A stretch of 64,000 nucleotides of DNA, from contig CALKUH010000069.1 in assembly GCA_937996795.1 (NCBI GenBank), positions 73,346-137,345 of the forward strand, given 5' to 3'. This stretch comes from an uncultured Verrucomicrobiota bacterium (GTDB lineage: Bacteria; Verrucomicrobiota; Kiritimatiellia; CAIVKH01). A program made the position numbers and the translations under genes. Each line of letters begins with the position of its first letter. Position 1 is the stretch's first letter. Shown in pieces: positions 17,587 to 30,144 of the stretch. Below the pieces are notes generated by a model. The model saw only the letters and a program-made list of their open reading frames with translations, was not told the origin of the DNA and made no database searches.

Positions 17587-19229
17587 GCGTGTACCTCCAC
17601 GCTGTGTTTCATTTTGCAGACACCGGCCGGGCACTTCTTGTCGACGATGTGTGCCATGTATTCGTGGCGGAAATATTTCAGCGTCGAGAGCACCGGGTTG
17701 GGCGCCGTCTGGCCGAGGCCGCACAGGCTCGTGTGCTTGACCACGTCGCAGAGCCGCTCCAGCAACTCCAGGTCGGCGAGGGTCGCCTCGCCGCTGCAGA
17801 TCTTGGCCAGCAGCGCGTGCATCTGGTCCGTGCCGGCGCGGCAGGGGATGCACTTGCCGCACGACTCCGACTTGCAGAACTCCATGAAGTATTTGGCGAC
17901 GTCCACCATGCAGGACGTCTCGTCCATCACGATCATGCCGCCCGATCCCATGATCGAGCCGACCTTCATCAGCGAGTCATAGTCCACCGGCATGTCGAGG
18001 AACTGCTCCGGGATGCAGCCGCCGGACGGGCCGCCCGTTTGCACGGCCTTGAATTTCTTGCCGTCCGGGATGCCGCCGCCGATCTTGAAGATGATGTCGC
18101 GCAGCGAGATGCCCATCGGCACCTCGATCAACCCCGTGTTGTTCACGCGGCCCGCGAGCGCGAACACCTTCGTGCCCTTGCTCTTTTCCGTGCCGATGCC
18201 GGCGTACCACGCGCCGCCGTTGCGCAGGATCGGCGCGATGTTCGCGAAGGTTTCCACGTTGTTGATCAGCGTGGGGCAGCCCCACAGGCCCGATTCCGCC
18301 GGGAACGGCGGGCGCGGGCGCGGCTGTCCGCGCTTGCCTTCGATGGACGCGATCAGAGCTGTTTCCTCGCCGCACACGAAGGCGCCGGCGCCGAGCCGGA
18401 TCTCGATGTTAAAGCTGAAGTTCGTGCCGCAGATGCCGTCGCCCAGCAGCCCGGCCTTTAGCGCCTGCTTGATCGCGCCCTGGATGCGCTTGACCGCGAG
18501 CGGGTACTCCGCGCGGATGTAGGCGTAGCCGTGGCTCGCGCCGACCGCGTAGCCGGCGATGATCATGCCCTCGAGGATGCGGTGCGGGTCGCTCTCCAGC
18601 ACGCTGCGGTCCATGAACGCGCCGGGATCGCCCTCGTCGCCGTTGCACACGATGTATTTCCGGGGCCCCTGCGACTTGGCGACCGTGCTCCACTTCAAGC
18701 CGGTGGGGAAGCCGCCGCCGCCGCGCCCGCGCAATCCGCTCGCGGTGATCTGCGCGATCACCTCCGCCGGCGTCATCTCGGTGAGGGCCTTGACCATGCC
18801 CTCGTAGCCGTCCGCGGCGAGGTAATCCTCCAGGTTCTCGGGATCGATGCGGCCCGAGTTCTCCAGCACGATCGGTTTTTGCGCGGTGAAGAACGGCACA
18901 TTCGTCGGGCAGGCGAGGCGCGCGAGGGGCTTGGTGTAGAGCGACTCGATCAACTCGCTGGCATCCTCCGCCTTGACGCGCTGGTAGAGCAGCCCGTCCG
19001 GTTCCACCTGGACGAGCGGCCCCTCGGCGCACAGGCCGAGGCATCCGACGCCGCGCACCTCGACGCCCTCGAGCTTGCGGGTTTCGACTTCCTTCTTCAG
19101 CGCCTTGAACACCGTGTCGCCGTGGCAGGACTGGCAGCCGGCGGCAAGGCACACATTCAGGCGGTATTTCGCCTCCTGTGCGGCGATGCGGCGGTTTTGC
19201 GCGATTGCGCGTAGTTCTTCGGGTGTCAT
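17583..19229 (-). CDS. hoxF: Hydrogenase diaphorase subunit HoxF (NuoF-like, FMN/NADH-binding)
   Basis: 548 residues. Order: an N-terminal thioredoxin-like [2Fe-2S] domain (C27, C32 region and the [10 protein letters not shown] pair), the FMN and NADH site ([16 protein letters not shown] and [14 protein letters not shown]), an SLBB-type domain, and the [4Fe-4S] motif [14 protein letters not shown] with a later cysteine in TSLCGLG. It ends with a short CPAGVCK segment. It oxidises or reduces NAD(H). ATGA overlap with hoxE. Confidence 0.96.
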   Translation of the reverse strand: MTPEELRAIAQNRRIAAQEAKYRLNVCLAAGCQSCHGDTVFKALKKEVETRKLEGVEVRGVGCLGLCAEGPLVQVEPDGLLYQRVKAEDASELIESLYTKPLARLACPTNVPFFTAQKPIVLENSGRIDPENLEDYLAADGYEGMVKALTEMTPAEVIAQITASGLRGRGGGGFPTGLKWSTVAKSQGPRKYIVCNGDEGDPGAFMDRSVLESDPHRILEGMIIAGYAVGASHGYAYIRAEYPLAVKRIQGAIKQALKAGLLGDGICGTNFSFNIEIRLGAGAFVCGEETALIASIEGKRGQPRPRPPFPAESGLWGCPTLINNVETFANIAPILRNGGAWYAGIGTEKSKGTKVFALAGRVNNTGLIEVPMGISLRDIIFKIGGGIPDGKKFKAVQTGGPSGGCIPEQFLDMPVDYDSLMKVGSIMGSGGMIVMDETSCMVDVAKYFMEFCKSESCGKCIPCRAGTDQMHALLAKICSGEATLADLELLERLCDVVKHTSLCGLGQTAPNPVLSTLKYFRHEYMAHIVDKKCPAGVCKMKHSVEVHA

Positions 19230-19741
19230 GGGGCCACCACCTTCTTGATGTGCTTCAGGGCATCGGCCGCGTTGATCTTGCCCGCGATCGTGCCGTCAAA
19301 TACCGCCGCCGCCGCGAGGCCGCAGGAGCCGATGCAGCGCGCGGTGAGGACCGAGAGCTGGCCGTCCTTCGTCGTCTCGCCCGGCTTCACGCCGTATTCC
19401 TTCTCGATCTCGTCGAGGATGTTTTGCGCGCCCTTGATGTAGCACGCGGTGCCCATGCACACGACGCAGGTGTGACGGCCCTTCGGTTTCAGCGTGAAGA
19501 AGTGATAGAACGTCGCCACGCCGAACACCTTGCTCAGCGGCAGCCGGAGCGACTGCGCGACGTACTTGAGGCCCGGCTCCTCGAGATAGCCGAAGCATTC
19601 CTGCATCGTGTGCAGGGTCTCGATCAGCGCATCGGGGCGGTACCCGTGTTTGCGCATCGTGTTGTCGACCATGCGCCAGCGCTTGTCGGCGCTGGGCGGC
19701 TCAATTTTTTTGGTGTCCGTGGCCATGTCGGCGCCTTTCAT
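19226..19741 (-). CDS. hoxE: Hydrogenase diaphorase subunit HoxE (NuoE-like)
   Basis: 171 residues with a thioredoxin-like [2Fe-2S] fold; cluster ligands are the CMGTAC pair and the CIGSC pair. It joins HoxFU in the NAD-reactive module. Two starts are possible: the ATG at 19741, overlapping the stop of the preceding cNMP gene as ATGA, and the ATG five codons later at 19726, which has AAAGG upstream. The second has the better ribosome site; the first fits coupling. Confidence 0.94.
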   Translation of the reverse strand: MKGADMATDTKKIEPPSADKRWRMVDNTMRKHGYRPDALIETLHTMQECFGYLEEPGLKYVAQSLRLPLSKVFGVATFYHFFTLKPKGRHTCVVCMGTACYIKGAQNILDEIEKEYGVKPGETTKDGQLSVLTARCIGSCGLAAAAVFDGTIAGKINAADALKHIKKVVAP

Positions 19742-20184
19742 GCGGGTTCATAGAGCTGTTTGCGCATGCCGTGGATGCGCTGGAGCATCACTTCCGAAAA
19801 CCGGCGGTAGAGTTTCGCGGCGAGCACATGGTCCGTCTCGAGCCACGCGCGGAGCTGTTCCGCGTCGATGGCGATGGCGTCAACGCGTTCCAGGGCGCGC
19901 GCATCCAGGTTCCATGTGTACGGCGGCAGCATCCACGACCAGCCCACCGTGTCGCCGTCGGCGAGGGTCTGGATGATGATCGCGCCCTTGTCCGCGGGGG
20001 TGGCTTCGATGCTGACCCGCCCCCGTACGATCAGGAACAAATGGTTCGCGGGTTTGCCCGTGCGCAACAGGAAGTGGCCGGCCTCGAACGAAATCAGCCT
20101 CGCAGCGGACGCGATTTTTTCCAACGTTGCCGCGTCGATGCCGCTGAAGAGGCTGTGCTGCTTCAAATAGTGCTTCAGGTCCAT
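19738..20184 (-). CDS. Cyclic nucleotide-binding (Crp-type sensor) domain protein without DNA-binding domain
   Basis: 148 residues made of one cNMP-binding beta-roll (LFSGIDAATLEKIASAA through GHFLLRTGKPANHLFLIVRGRVSIE and LADGDTVGWSWML) and a short C-terminal helix. The helix-turn-helix of Crp/Fnr regulators is missing, so it cannot act alone as a transcription factor. AAAGGAG precedes the ATG at 20184. It stands exactly between the Ech and Hox operons, with 2 bp to echF and an ATGA overlap with hoxE. Similar proteins occur beside group 3 hydrogenases; a role as regulatory subunit or redox/energy sensor of the complexes is inference. Confidence 0.85.
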   Translation of the reverse strand: MDLKHYLKQHSLFSGIDAATLEKIASAARLISFEAGHFLLRTGKPANHLFLIVRGRVSIEATPADKGAIIIQTLADGDTVGWSWMLPPYTWNLDARALERVDAIAIDAEQLRAWLETDHVLAAKLYRRFSEVMLQRIHGMRKQLYEPA

Positions 20185-20186
20185 GG

Positions 20187-20615
20187 TCACTCCTTTCCGG
20201 CTTCCGGTGCGGGTGTCGCCGCGGGTGTCGCGGAGGCGGGCGGCGGTTTGGGTTTGGGCGGCGGCGGGGTGAAGGGGACGTTGACCACGTCCATCGCCTT
20301 CGCCGATACGGGCGGCGAATACAGGTTCTCCATCCCCAGGCATTTCTTCGGGCAGACCTCGACGCAGTAGCCGCACTGGATGCAGAGCAGGCGATCAATG
20401 GCCCAGGTCTTGCCGGGGCGATCCACCTTGATCGCGCCCGTCGGGCATTTCTTGTCGCAGATCAGGCAGAGGATGCACTTCGCCTCCTCGATCGCGATGC
20501 GCCCGCGCGTCGCGGCGTAGACGGGTTTGCGCACGGCCGGGTACGGCACGGTCGCGGGCTTCTGGAAGAGATTCTCCAGCGCCACCTTCGTCATCTTTAG
20601 CGGGTGCTTGGTCAT
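20187..20615 (-). CDS. echF: Ech hydrogenase ferredoxin-like subunit (NuoI-like)
   Basis: 142 residues. Two [4Fe-4S] motifs: C47, C50, C53, C57 and C78, C81, C84, C88. It takes electrons from soluble ferredoxin into the membrane hydrogenase. The C-terminal 30 residues are an unusual proline/alanine-rich tail (PPPPKPKPPP and following) absent from typical EchF. ATGA overlap with echE. Confidence 0.93.
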   Translation of the reverse strand: MTKHPLKMTKVALENLFQKPATVPYPAVRKPVYAATRGRIAIEEAKCILCLICDKKCPTGAIKVDRPGKTWAIDRLLCIQCGYCVEVCPKKCLGMENLYSPPVSAKAMDVVNVPFTPPPPKPKPPPASATPAATPAPEAGKE

Positions 20616-21691
20616 CGCTCGGCGCAGCTGATGCAGGGGTCGATGGTCAACACGATCACGGGGACATCCGCGAGCTGGCAGCCTTGCAGCATCTTCAGCA
20701 GCGGCGGGATGTTCGCGAACGTCGGCGTGCGGACGCGGAACCGGTCGAGCTGCTTCTTGCCGCTGCCCTTGACGTAATAGATCACCTCGCCGCGCGGCTG
20801 CTCGAGGCGCGCGAAGAATTCGCCGTTCGGTGCGCCGGTCACCTTCATGTCCACCGGGCCCGCGGGCACGTTCGGGAGGACCTGCTTGAGGATCTCGAAC
20901 GACTGGTACACCTCGCGGATGCGGACCATCGCGCGCGCCCAGCAATCGCCGTCCGACTCCACGATGGGCTCCACCTGCACCCGGTCGTAGGCGGCGTAGC
21001 CCTCGAGCCGCGTGTCCACCGCGACGCCGCTGCCGCGCAGGACCGGGCCGACCGCGCCGAGGTCGTAGGCGTCCTTCTGCGAAAGCACGCCGACGCCGCA
21101 CAGGCGCTGGCGCACGGAGAAATCATCGCGGAACACGTCGGTGATCGGCCGCATTTCCGCCTCGATCTTCGCGAGCTGCGCCGGGATGCGCGCGAGCAGA
21201 TCGTCCGGCACATCGCGCCGGATGCCGCCGACCTTCGCCGCGCCGAAAATCACGCGCCCGCCGGAGGTCTCCTCGATGATGTCGAGCAGTCCCTCTCGCA
21301 CGCGCCAGAACGCCATGAACAGGTTCTCGAAGCCGAACGCATCGCCCAGCAGGCCGAGCCACATCATGTGGCTGTGCATGCGCGAGAGCTCCGCCCACAT
21401 CGTGCGCAGCCACTTGGCGCGCTCGGGAATCTCAAGGCCCATCACCGATTCGATCGCCTGGCAGTAGCCCATGCCGTGGATGTAGCTGCAGATGCCGCAG
21501 ATGCGCTCGGCGACGAAGGTGAACTCCGTGAAGTCGCGCTTCTCCGCGAGTTTTTCGAGCCCGCGGTGGATGAAACCGAACGACGGGATCGCCTCGACGA
21601 CGTGTTCGTCCTCGATCACCAGGTCGAGGTGGATCGGCTCCGGCAGGACCGGGTGCTGCGGGCCGAAGGGAATGACCGTTCTATTCGCCAT
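20612..21691 (-). CDS. echE: Ech-type [NiFe] hydrogenase large subunit (NuoD-like)
   Basis: 359 residues. All four nickel ligands are present, C65 and C68 in RICGICSYIHG and C353 and C356 in the final DPCISCAER, which separates it from complex I NuoD, where these cysteines are lost. The protein ends three residues after the last cysteine, so there is no C-terminal maturation peptide. Group 4 membrane-bound enzyme that couples ferredoxin-driven H2 formation to ion translocation. It overlaps both neighbours. Confidence 0.93.
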   Translation of the reverse strand: MANRTVIPFGPQHPVLPEPIHLDLVIEDEHVVEAIPSFGFIHRGLEKLAEKRDFTEFTFVAERICGICSYIHGMGYCQAIESVMGLEIPERAKWLRTMWAELSRMHSHMMWLGLLGDAFGFENLFMAFWRVREGLLDIIEETSGGRVIFGAAKVGGIRRDVPDDLLARIPAQLAKIEAEMRPITDVFRDDFSVRQRLCGVGVLSQKDAYDLGAVGPVLRGSGVAVDTRLEGYAAYDRVQVEPIVESDGDCWARAMVRIREVYQSFEILKQVLPNVPAGPVDMKVTGAPNGEFFARLEQPRGEVIYYVKGSGKKQLDRFRVRTPTFANIPPLLKMLQGCQLADVPVIVLTIDPCISCAER

Positions 21692-22076
21692 GCGCCCCTT
21701 TATCCTTCGGCGCCGGCGCGCCGCACACCGGTGTGCCCACCATCGGGGCCGGGATCGTCGTCTTGTAGAACGTGCCCTTGTAATCGATGTTCAGGCCGAG
21801 GAACGAGAGCCCGAACAGGTCGTGGATTTCGTTTTCGTAGGCGAACGAGCAGCTGTAGATCGGGCTGATGCTCGGGACTTTCACCGTGTTGTCCGGAATC
21901 TGCACGCGCACGTGGTCGAACGCCCCGGCGCGGGCGAAGCTGTAGGTCAGCTCGAAGCCCGCGAGCTTCGTGCAGCAGATCTGCACCAGGCGCGACCCCG
22001 TGAGCTGCTGCGCGCGCACGGCTTCGAGCAGCGCATCCGGTTGCACCTCTACATAGCGTTGCACGGGAGCGTTCAT
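21681..22076 (-). CDS. echD: Ech hydrogenase subunit (NuoC-like)
   Basis: 131 residues, NuoC/30-kDa-like. It has the conserved YENEIHDLFGLSFLGL segment (the E(x)EI.DLFG motif of complex I 30-kDa subunits). It is a structural link between the small and large subunits. Start at MNAPVQRYVEV with ATGG just after the echC stop region; the 3' end overlaps echE by 11 bp. Confidence 0.9.
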   Translation of the reverse strand: MNAPVQRYVEVQPDALLEAVRAQQLTGSRLVQICCTKLAGFELTYSFARAGAFDHVRVQIPDNTVKVPSISPIYSCSFAYENEIHDLFGLSFLGLNIDYKGTFYKTTIPAPMVGTPVCGAPAPKDKGAHGE

Positions 22077-22507
22077 GGGCGTGCCGCCATCTCCTTTTTC
22101 TTCCGTTCGAGGATCGCGAGCGCCTGGACCACGCCGTCGATGATCGATTCCGGGCGCGCCGCGCAGCCGGGGACGTACACGTCCACGGGGATGGTCGAGT
22201 CGACGCCGCCCTTCGTGTTGTAGCACTCGCGGAAAATGCCGCCGGATGTCGCGCAGATCCCGATGGCGACGACGACCTTGGGTTCGGGCATCTGTTCGTA
22301 GATGGTGCGGACCACGGGCTGGCTCTGTTCGTTGATGTAGCCGGTGATGAGCAGGATGTCGGCGTGTTTCGGGTTGCCGGTGTTGATGATGCCGAAGCGC
22401 TCGACGTCGTAGCGCGGCGTGAGGCACGCGAGCACCTCGATATCGCAGCCGTTGCAGCTCGCGCCGTCGTAGTGGATGATCCACGGCGATTTCTGGAACA
22501 GCTTCAC
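22073..22507 (-). CDS. echC: Ech-type hydrogenase small subunit (NuoB-like)
   Basis: 144 residues from a GTG overlapping the echB stop (GTGA). Ligands of the single proximal [4Fe-4S] cluster: C18 and C21 (ASCNGCDIEV), C85 (GICATSGG) and C115 (VPGCAARPE). The small size is typical of group 4 hydrogenases. Translationally coupled on both sides. Confidence 0.93.
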   Translation of the reverse strand: MKLFQKSPWIIHYDGASCNGCDIEVLACLTPRYDVERFGIINTGNPKHADILLITGYINEQSQPVVRTIYEQMPEPKVVVAIGICATSGGIFRECYNTKGGVDSTIPVDVYVPGCAARPESIIDGVVQALAILERKKKEMAARP

Positions 22508-23379
22508 GGCGTGCCTCCCCGCGAGAGGTAGTAGAGCACGACGAGGTTGCCGGCGCCGGCGACCGCGGTGAAGATCCACGACGAGCGCAGCACCCACTGC
22601 CAGTAGAGGCGCGCGTTGGTGTTGTCGGCGAGGATTTCGAGGAAATACACGGCGGCCAGCGCGAGGACCGCGAGCCAGGGCCACGGGGCGAAGAAGAGGT
22701 AGAGGAAGCCGAGCAGCAGGATCGTCTCGTACCAGTGCGCGAGTTCGATGACCGCGAGGTAGGGGCCGGAAAACTCCGTCGTGATGCCCTTCACGATTTC
22801 CTGGTGCGCGTGGTGCGAGGTCGCGAGGTCGAACGGCGACTTGCGCAGCTTGATCGTGAGGACATACACGAGGCCCGCGAACATGCCGGGCAGGATGACG
22901 ATCAGCAGGTCGGGGCGGGACCAGATGTCGTGGACCTGGAACGAACCGGTGGCGACGTAGAACCCCATCGCGCTGAGGATCAGCATCGGCTCGCTGGCCA
23001 TCAACTGGATCAGCTCGCGTTCCGCGCCGATGTGGCTGTAGGGCGACCCCGCGGCGAAGGCGCCGAGGACGAAGAAGACGCTGCCGAGCGCGAGGGCGAA
23101 GATCACGATGAGCAGGTCGCCGCCGATGAAGAACTCGACGCCGGCGATGATCGTGAACAGCAGGTAGCCGAGCAGGAAGAAGTGGCCCGTCTTGTTCACC
23201 GCAATGCGCTCTTTCTGGAAGAGCTTGAACAGGTCGTAGAACGGCTGGAGCAGCGGCGGGCCGATGCGCGCCTGCATGCGCGCGCTGATGATCCGGTCCA
23301 CGCCGGCGAGCAGCCCGGCCAGCACCGGGGCGGCGACGATGTAGAGCAGGGCGGCGAGGATGGCGTGCGTGAGGTTCAT
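22504..23379 (-). CDS. echB: Ech hydrogenase membrane subunit (NuoH-like)
   Basis: 291 residues, eight or so membrane segments. NuoH-type motifs include ARMQARIGPPLLQPFYDLFKL near the N terminus (the quinone/ion-entry loop region of complex I) and SPYSHIGAERELIQL. It anchors the hydrophilic arm and takes part in ion translocation. ATGA overlap with echA. Confidence 0.93.
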   Translation of the reverse strand: MNLTHAILAALLYIVAAPVLAGLLAGVDRIISARMQARIGPPLLQPFYDLFKLFQKERIAVNKTGHFFLLGYLLFTIIAGVEFFIGGDLLIVIFALALGSVFFVLGAFAAGSPYSHIGAERELIQLMASEPMLILSAMGFYVATGSFQVHDIWSRPDLLIVILPGMFAGLVYVLTIKLRKSPFDLATSHHAHQEIVKGITTEFSGPYLAVIELAHWYETILLLGFLYLFFAPWPWLAVLALAAVYFLEILADNTNARLYWQWVLRSSWIFTAVAGAGNLVVLYYLSRGGTP

Positions 23380-25262
23380 GGCTTCACCACCATGACGAGG
23401 GCGGCCAGCAGCGCGATCGTCGCGGCGAGGCCCATGCGGGTCAGGCGTCCTTCCGCGAAAAACTCGGTCAGGTAATAGCTGCGGATCGCGAGCGGCTTCG
23501 TGCCGCCGATGGACGCCGTGAAAAGGTCGCGCTCCAGCACGTTGGCGCCGCTGAGATACGGCGTCGTGATGCGTAGTTTCTTTTCACCCTTGTAGAGCAG
23601 GCTCAGCGGCAGCGCGACGATCAGCGCGAGCATGCTCGACATGATGACGATCGTGACGCGGTTGAGCTCCACGGCGGTGCCGTAGTAGGACAGCAGGAAC
23701 GGTTTGATCGACAGCGACGAGATGAAGGGCCAGGCGGCGCAGAGGCCGACGGTCAGCAGGCTGAGGAAGAACATCGCGTTCTTCTCCTCCATGCTCACCG
23801 GGCCGTGCGGGGGCGGCGGGCCTTTGACCGTGCTGAGGATCTTGCCCATCCACTTCGACCAGAAGAACAGCGTGGCCGAGCTGCCGAAGGCGACCATCAC
23901 GGGCAGGATCGGGTGCGATTTCATCAGCGCTTCGATCGCGGCCCATTTGCTGACCAGCATGCCGAAGGGCGCCAGGAACATGCCCGCGATGCCGATGAGG
24001 ATGGCAAGCGCGGTCTTCGGGCGGCGTTCGATCAGGCCCTCCATGTCCTCAATGTCGCGGCTGCCGATGGAGTGTTCCGCCGAGCCCACCGCGATGAACA
24101 GCAGCGCCTTGGCCACGGCGTGGAAGATGATCAGCAGGATCGCGGCCCACACCGCCTGCGGATTGCCGACGCAGGCGCAGGTCACGATCAGGCCGAGGTT
24201 CGCGATGGTCGAGTAGGCCAGCACGCGCTTCGCGTTGCTCTGCGAGATCGCGATGCACGACGCGAAGAGAAACGTTGTCACGCCGATCAGCGCCAGCAGC
24301 AATCCCATCACGGTGTTCTGCAGCAGCGGGGCGAAGCGGACGAAGACGTACACGCCCGCCTTCACCATTGTGCTGGAGTGCAGCAGCGCCGAGACCGGCG
24401 TGGGCGCGACCATCGCGCCGAGCAGCCACGCGGAGAACGGCATCTGCGCCGCCTTGGTCAACCCGGCGACGCAGATCAGCAGGACCGGCACCAGCATCGA
24501 CGCCGGCGCGCTGCGGATGATCTCGCTCAACGCGAATGGACCGCCGGTTTTGGCGAGGTACAGCAGCGCGCCCGCGAAGGCGACGCCGCCGAGCATGTTG
24601 AGACGCAGGGCGAGGAACGCATTGTGCCGCGCCTCCGGGGTGCGCGGGTAGCTGATCAGCAGGAAGGAGCACAGCGTCGTGACCTCCCACGCGAGGAAGA
24701 GCCAGCTGAGGTGATTCGAGAAGACCAGCGCGTACATCGCGCCGAGGAACAGGTAGATCGTTGCAAAGAACCAGCGCTGCCCGCCCGGCACCTCCGGGTG
24801 GTGGTGGTGGTAATGCGGCATGTAGCCGACGGCGTGCCACACGATCAGGCCGCCGATGACGCCCACGATGTGCGCCATGATCATCGAGAAGCTGTCGATG
24901 AAGAGCGGCGCCTCCACGTGCGCGTGCGCATGGCCGCCGAATTCCGTCATCCCGATCAATGCCGCCTGCGCGATCACGAGCGCCGTCACGGTGATCTGGC
25001 GTCCGCGCACGGCGATGACGAGCAGGATCAGCGTCACCAGGATGTCGAGGCCGAGGACGGCTTTCTGCAGCCAGGGCCAGTCAAACCGGAGCCACTGGGT
25101 TTCGCCCTGCAGATTGAGGGCGAGCAACACCAGCGCGCCGATTGCCACCACGCCCGACCCGATCTTGACCAGCGCTGTGCGCAATCCGACGTGACCGCCG
25201 AGCAGGGCAATCAGGCCGGCCATGGCCAGCGGGAAGAGGATCAGGAAGAGGACGATGTTCAT
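23376..25262 (-). CDS. echA: Ech hydrogenase proton antiporter-like subunit (NuoL/MrpA-like)
   Basis: 628 residues, about 14-16 membrane helices. The antiporter core has the conserved lysine segments GLTKAAQMPFSAWLLGAM and LLHSSTMVKAGVYVF, shared with NuoL, NuoM and Mrp subunits. It is expected to drive proton or sodium movement. It opens the six-gene echABCDEF operon, all joined by 4-11-bp overlaps. A hairpin separates it from the ferredoxin gene. Confidence 0.93.
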   Translation of the reverse strand: MNIVLFLILFPLAMAGLIALLGGHVGLRTALVKIGSGVVAIGALVLLALNLQGETQWLRFDWPWLQKAVLGLDILVTLILLVIAVRGRQITVTALVIAQAALIGMTEFGGHAHAHVEAPLFIDSFSMIMAHIVGVIGGLIVWHAVGYMPHYHHHHPEVPGGQRWFFATIYLFLGAMYALVFSNHLSWLFLAWEVTTLCSFLLISYPRTPEARHNAFLALRLNMLGGVAFAGALLYLAKTGGPFALSEIIRSAPASMLVPVLLICVAGLTKAAQMPFSAWLLGAMVAPTPVSALLHSSTMVKAGVYVFVRFAPLLQNTVMGLLLALIGVTTFLFASCIAISQSNAKRVLAYSTIANLGLIVTCACVGNPQAVWAAILLIIFHAVAKALLFIAVGSAEHSIGSRDIEDMEGLIERRPKTALAILIGIAGMFLAPFGMLVSKWAAIEALMKSHPILPVMVAFGSSATLFFWSKWMGKILSTVKGPPPPHGPVSMEEKNAMFFLSLLTVGLCAAWPFISSLSIKPFLLSYYGTAVELNRVTIVIMSSMLALIVALPLSLLYKGEKKLRITTPYLSGANVLERDLFTASIGGTKPLAIRSYYLTEFFAEGRLTRMGLAATIALLAALVMVVKP

Positions 25263-25283
25263 GGCGGCAGGCGGCGCCGGGTC

Positions 25284-25319
25284 CGGAATCCGCAGGGCGC
25301 GAGCGCGATGCGGATTCCG
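25284..25319. promoter_or_regulatory. Hairpin between the ferredoxin gene and echA
   Basis: An 11-bp perfect inverted repeat (CGGAATCCGCA, 25284-25294; TGCGGATTCCG, 25309-25319) with a 14-base loop. It lies in the only real gap between the ferredoxin and ech genes. It has no U-tract. It may stabilise the ferredoxin mRNA or lower read-through into ech, so that ferredoxin is made in excess. Confidence 0.5.
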
Positions 25320-25331
25320 TACGGACGCGGA

Positions 25332-25523
25332 CTAGTCCGACACTTCGATGCAGGTCACGGGACAGTTGGCCGCTGCGTCGCGGACGGCATCCTCGCTGCC
25401 CGCGGGCACCGCCTCCACCTTGACCTTGGCGATGTTGTCATCGCCCATCTCGAACACCGCGGGGGCGGTGTCCCCACACACGCCGCAGCCGGTGCATGCG
25501 CTCTCGTCGATTTTCACTTTCAT
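25332..25523 (-). CDS. [4Fe-4S] ferredoxin
   Basis: 63 residues, acidic. Cluster ligands are C10, C13, C16 (ACTGCGVC) and C54 (NCPVTC); C58 may form a disulfide, as in single-cluster ferredoxins of the Desulfovibrio/Thermotoga/Pyrococcus type. Its position between PFOR and Ech makes it the natural carrier from pyruvate oxidation to the hydrogenase. GGAGGAG precedes the ATG. Confidence 0.95.
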   Translation of the reverse strand: MKVKIDESACTGCGVCGDTAPAVFEMGDDNIAKVKVEAVPAGSEDAVRDAAANCPVTCIEVSD

Positions 25524-25556
25524 GGCTCTCCTCCTGTTTTCGTTGAATAGTCCAGA

Positions 25557-26567
25557 TTACTGCGCGTGGCGCAGGATGGCTTTGTAGCTCTCCAGCGTCT
25601 TGATGTAGTTCGCGCGCTCGAAGGCCGAGGGGTCCTCGACGTGCTGCTGGCTCATCGAGCCCTTCATCTGGCGGATCGATTCGTATTCGTGGACTTCCAT
25701 CCACTGCCGCAGGTCCCACAGCAGCGTGCCGAGGTACGGGATGCCGTTTTGCAGCAGCGCCGAGGTGGTCATCACCGCATCCGCTCCGGCCATCACGTAT
25801 TTCACGATCTCCGTCGCGGTGTGCACGCCGCGCGTCGCGCCGATCGAGCACTTCAGCTTGCCGTGCAGGATCGCGATCCACAGCAGCGGCAGGCGGATTT
25901 CATACGGCGTGCTCAGGTTGAGCTGCGGCTGGACCTCGCGCTCCTCGATGTTGAAGTCCGGCTGGTAGAAGCGGTTGAAGAGCACCAGCGCGTCCGCACC
26001 CGCCTGGTCGAGCCGCGTCGCCATGTTCGCGAACGCGCTGAAGAACGGGCTGAGCTTGACCGCCACCGGGATTTTCACGGCGGACTTGACCGCGCGAACG
26101 ATGTCGATGTAGCGCTGCTCGACCTCGGCGCCCGTCATCTTCGGGTCGGCGGGAATCCAGTACACATTCAGCTCGAGGCCTTTCGCGCCCGCCTGTTCGA
26201 TTTTCTTCGCGTAGTCAATCCAGCCTTCGTTCGTGATGCCGTTCAGGCTGCCGATGATCGGGATGTCGCACACCGTCGAGGCGGAATCAATGATCTCCAG
26301 GTAGCGGTCCGGGTTCACGCTGTAATCGTCGTGACCGGGGAAATACGACAGCGATTCCGCGAAGCTGTCCGTGCCGGCATTCAGCGCGTACTCGAGCACC
26401 GCCGCCTCCTGGCGCAACTGCTCCTCAAACACGGAGAACATCACGACGGCGGCCGCGCCCGCGTCCTCCAGCCGCTTGATCTTCACGACGCTGTCCGACA
26501 GCGGGGAGGCCGATGCGACGATCGGGTGTTCCAACTCCAGGCCCATATAGGTGGTGCGCAGGTCCAT
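25557..26567 (-). CDS. Dihydroorotate dehydrogenase-like flavoprotein associated with PFOR
   Basis: 336 residues, FMN-binding TIM barrel of the DHOD-like superfamily: MGLELEHPIVASASPLS at the N terminus, ELNVYW, IPVAVKLSPFF with the FMN-contacting lysine, and GATRGVHTATEIVKYVMAGADAV near the C terminus. Proteins of this branch are often encoded beside nifJ and are distinct from pyrimidine-synthesis PyrD. Probable oxidoreductase linked to ferredoxin metabolism; the substrate is unknown. It lies 16 bp after nifJ. Confidence 0.82.
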   Translation of the reverse strand: MDLRTTYMGLELEHPIVASASPLSDSVVKIKRLEDAGAAAVVMFSVFEEQLRQEAAVLEYALNAGTDSFAESLSYFPGHDDYSVNPDRYLEIIDSASTVCDIPIIGSLNGITNEGWIDYAKKIEQAGAKGLELNVYWIPADPKMTGAEVEQRYIDIVRAVKSAVKIPVAVKLSPFFSAFANMATRLDQAGADALVLFNRFYQPDFNIEEREVQPQLNLSTPYEIRLPLLWIAILHGKLKCSIGATRGVHTATEIVKYVMAGADAVMTTSALLQNGIPYLGTLLWDLRQWMEVHEYESIRQMKGSMSQQHVEDPSAFERANYIKTLESYKAILRHAQ

Positions 26568-26583
26568 GATCAGCTCCTCCCAA

Positions 26584-30144
<3,561 letters not shown>

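Noticed and set aside
20612..25262. Respiratory complex I fragment
   Set aside because: The large subunit keeps all four nickel-ligand cysteines and the gene order is echABCDEF, so it is a hydrogenase.
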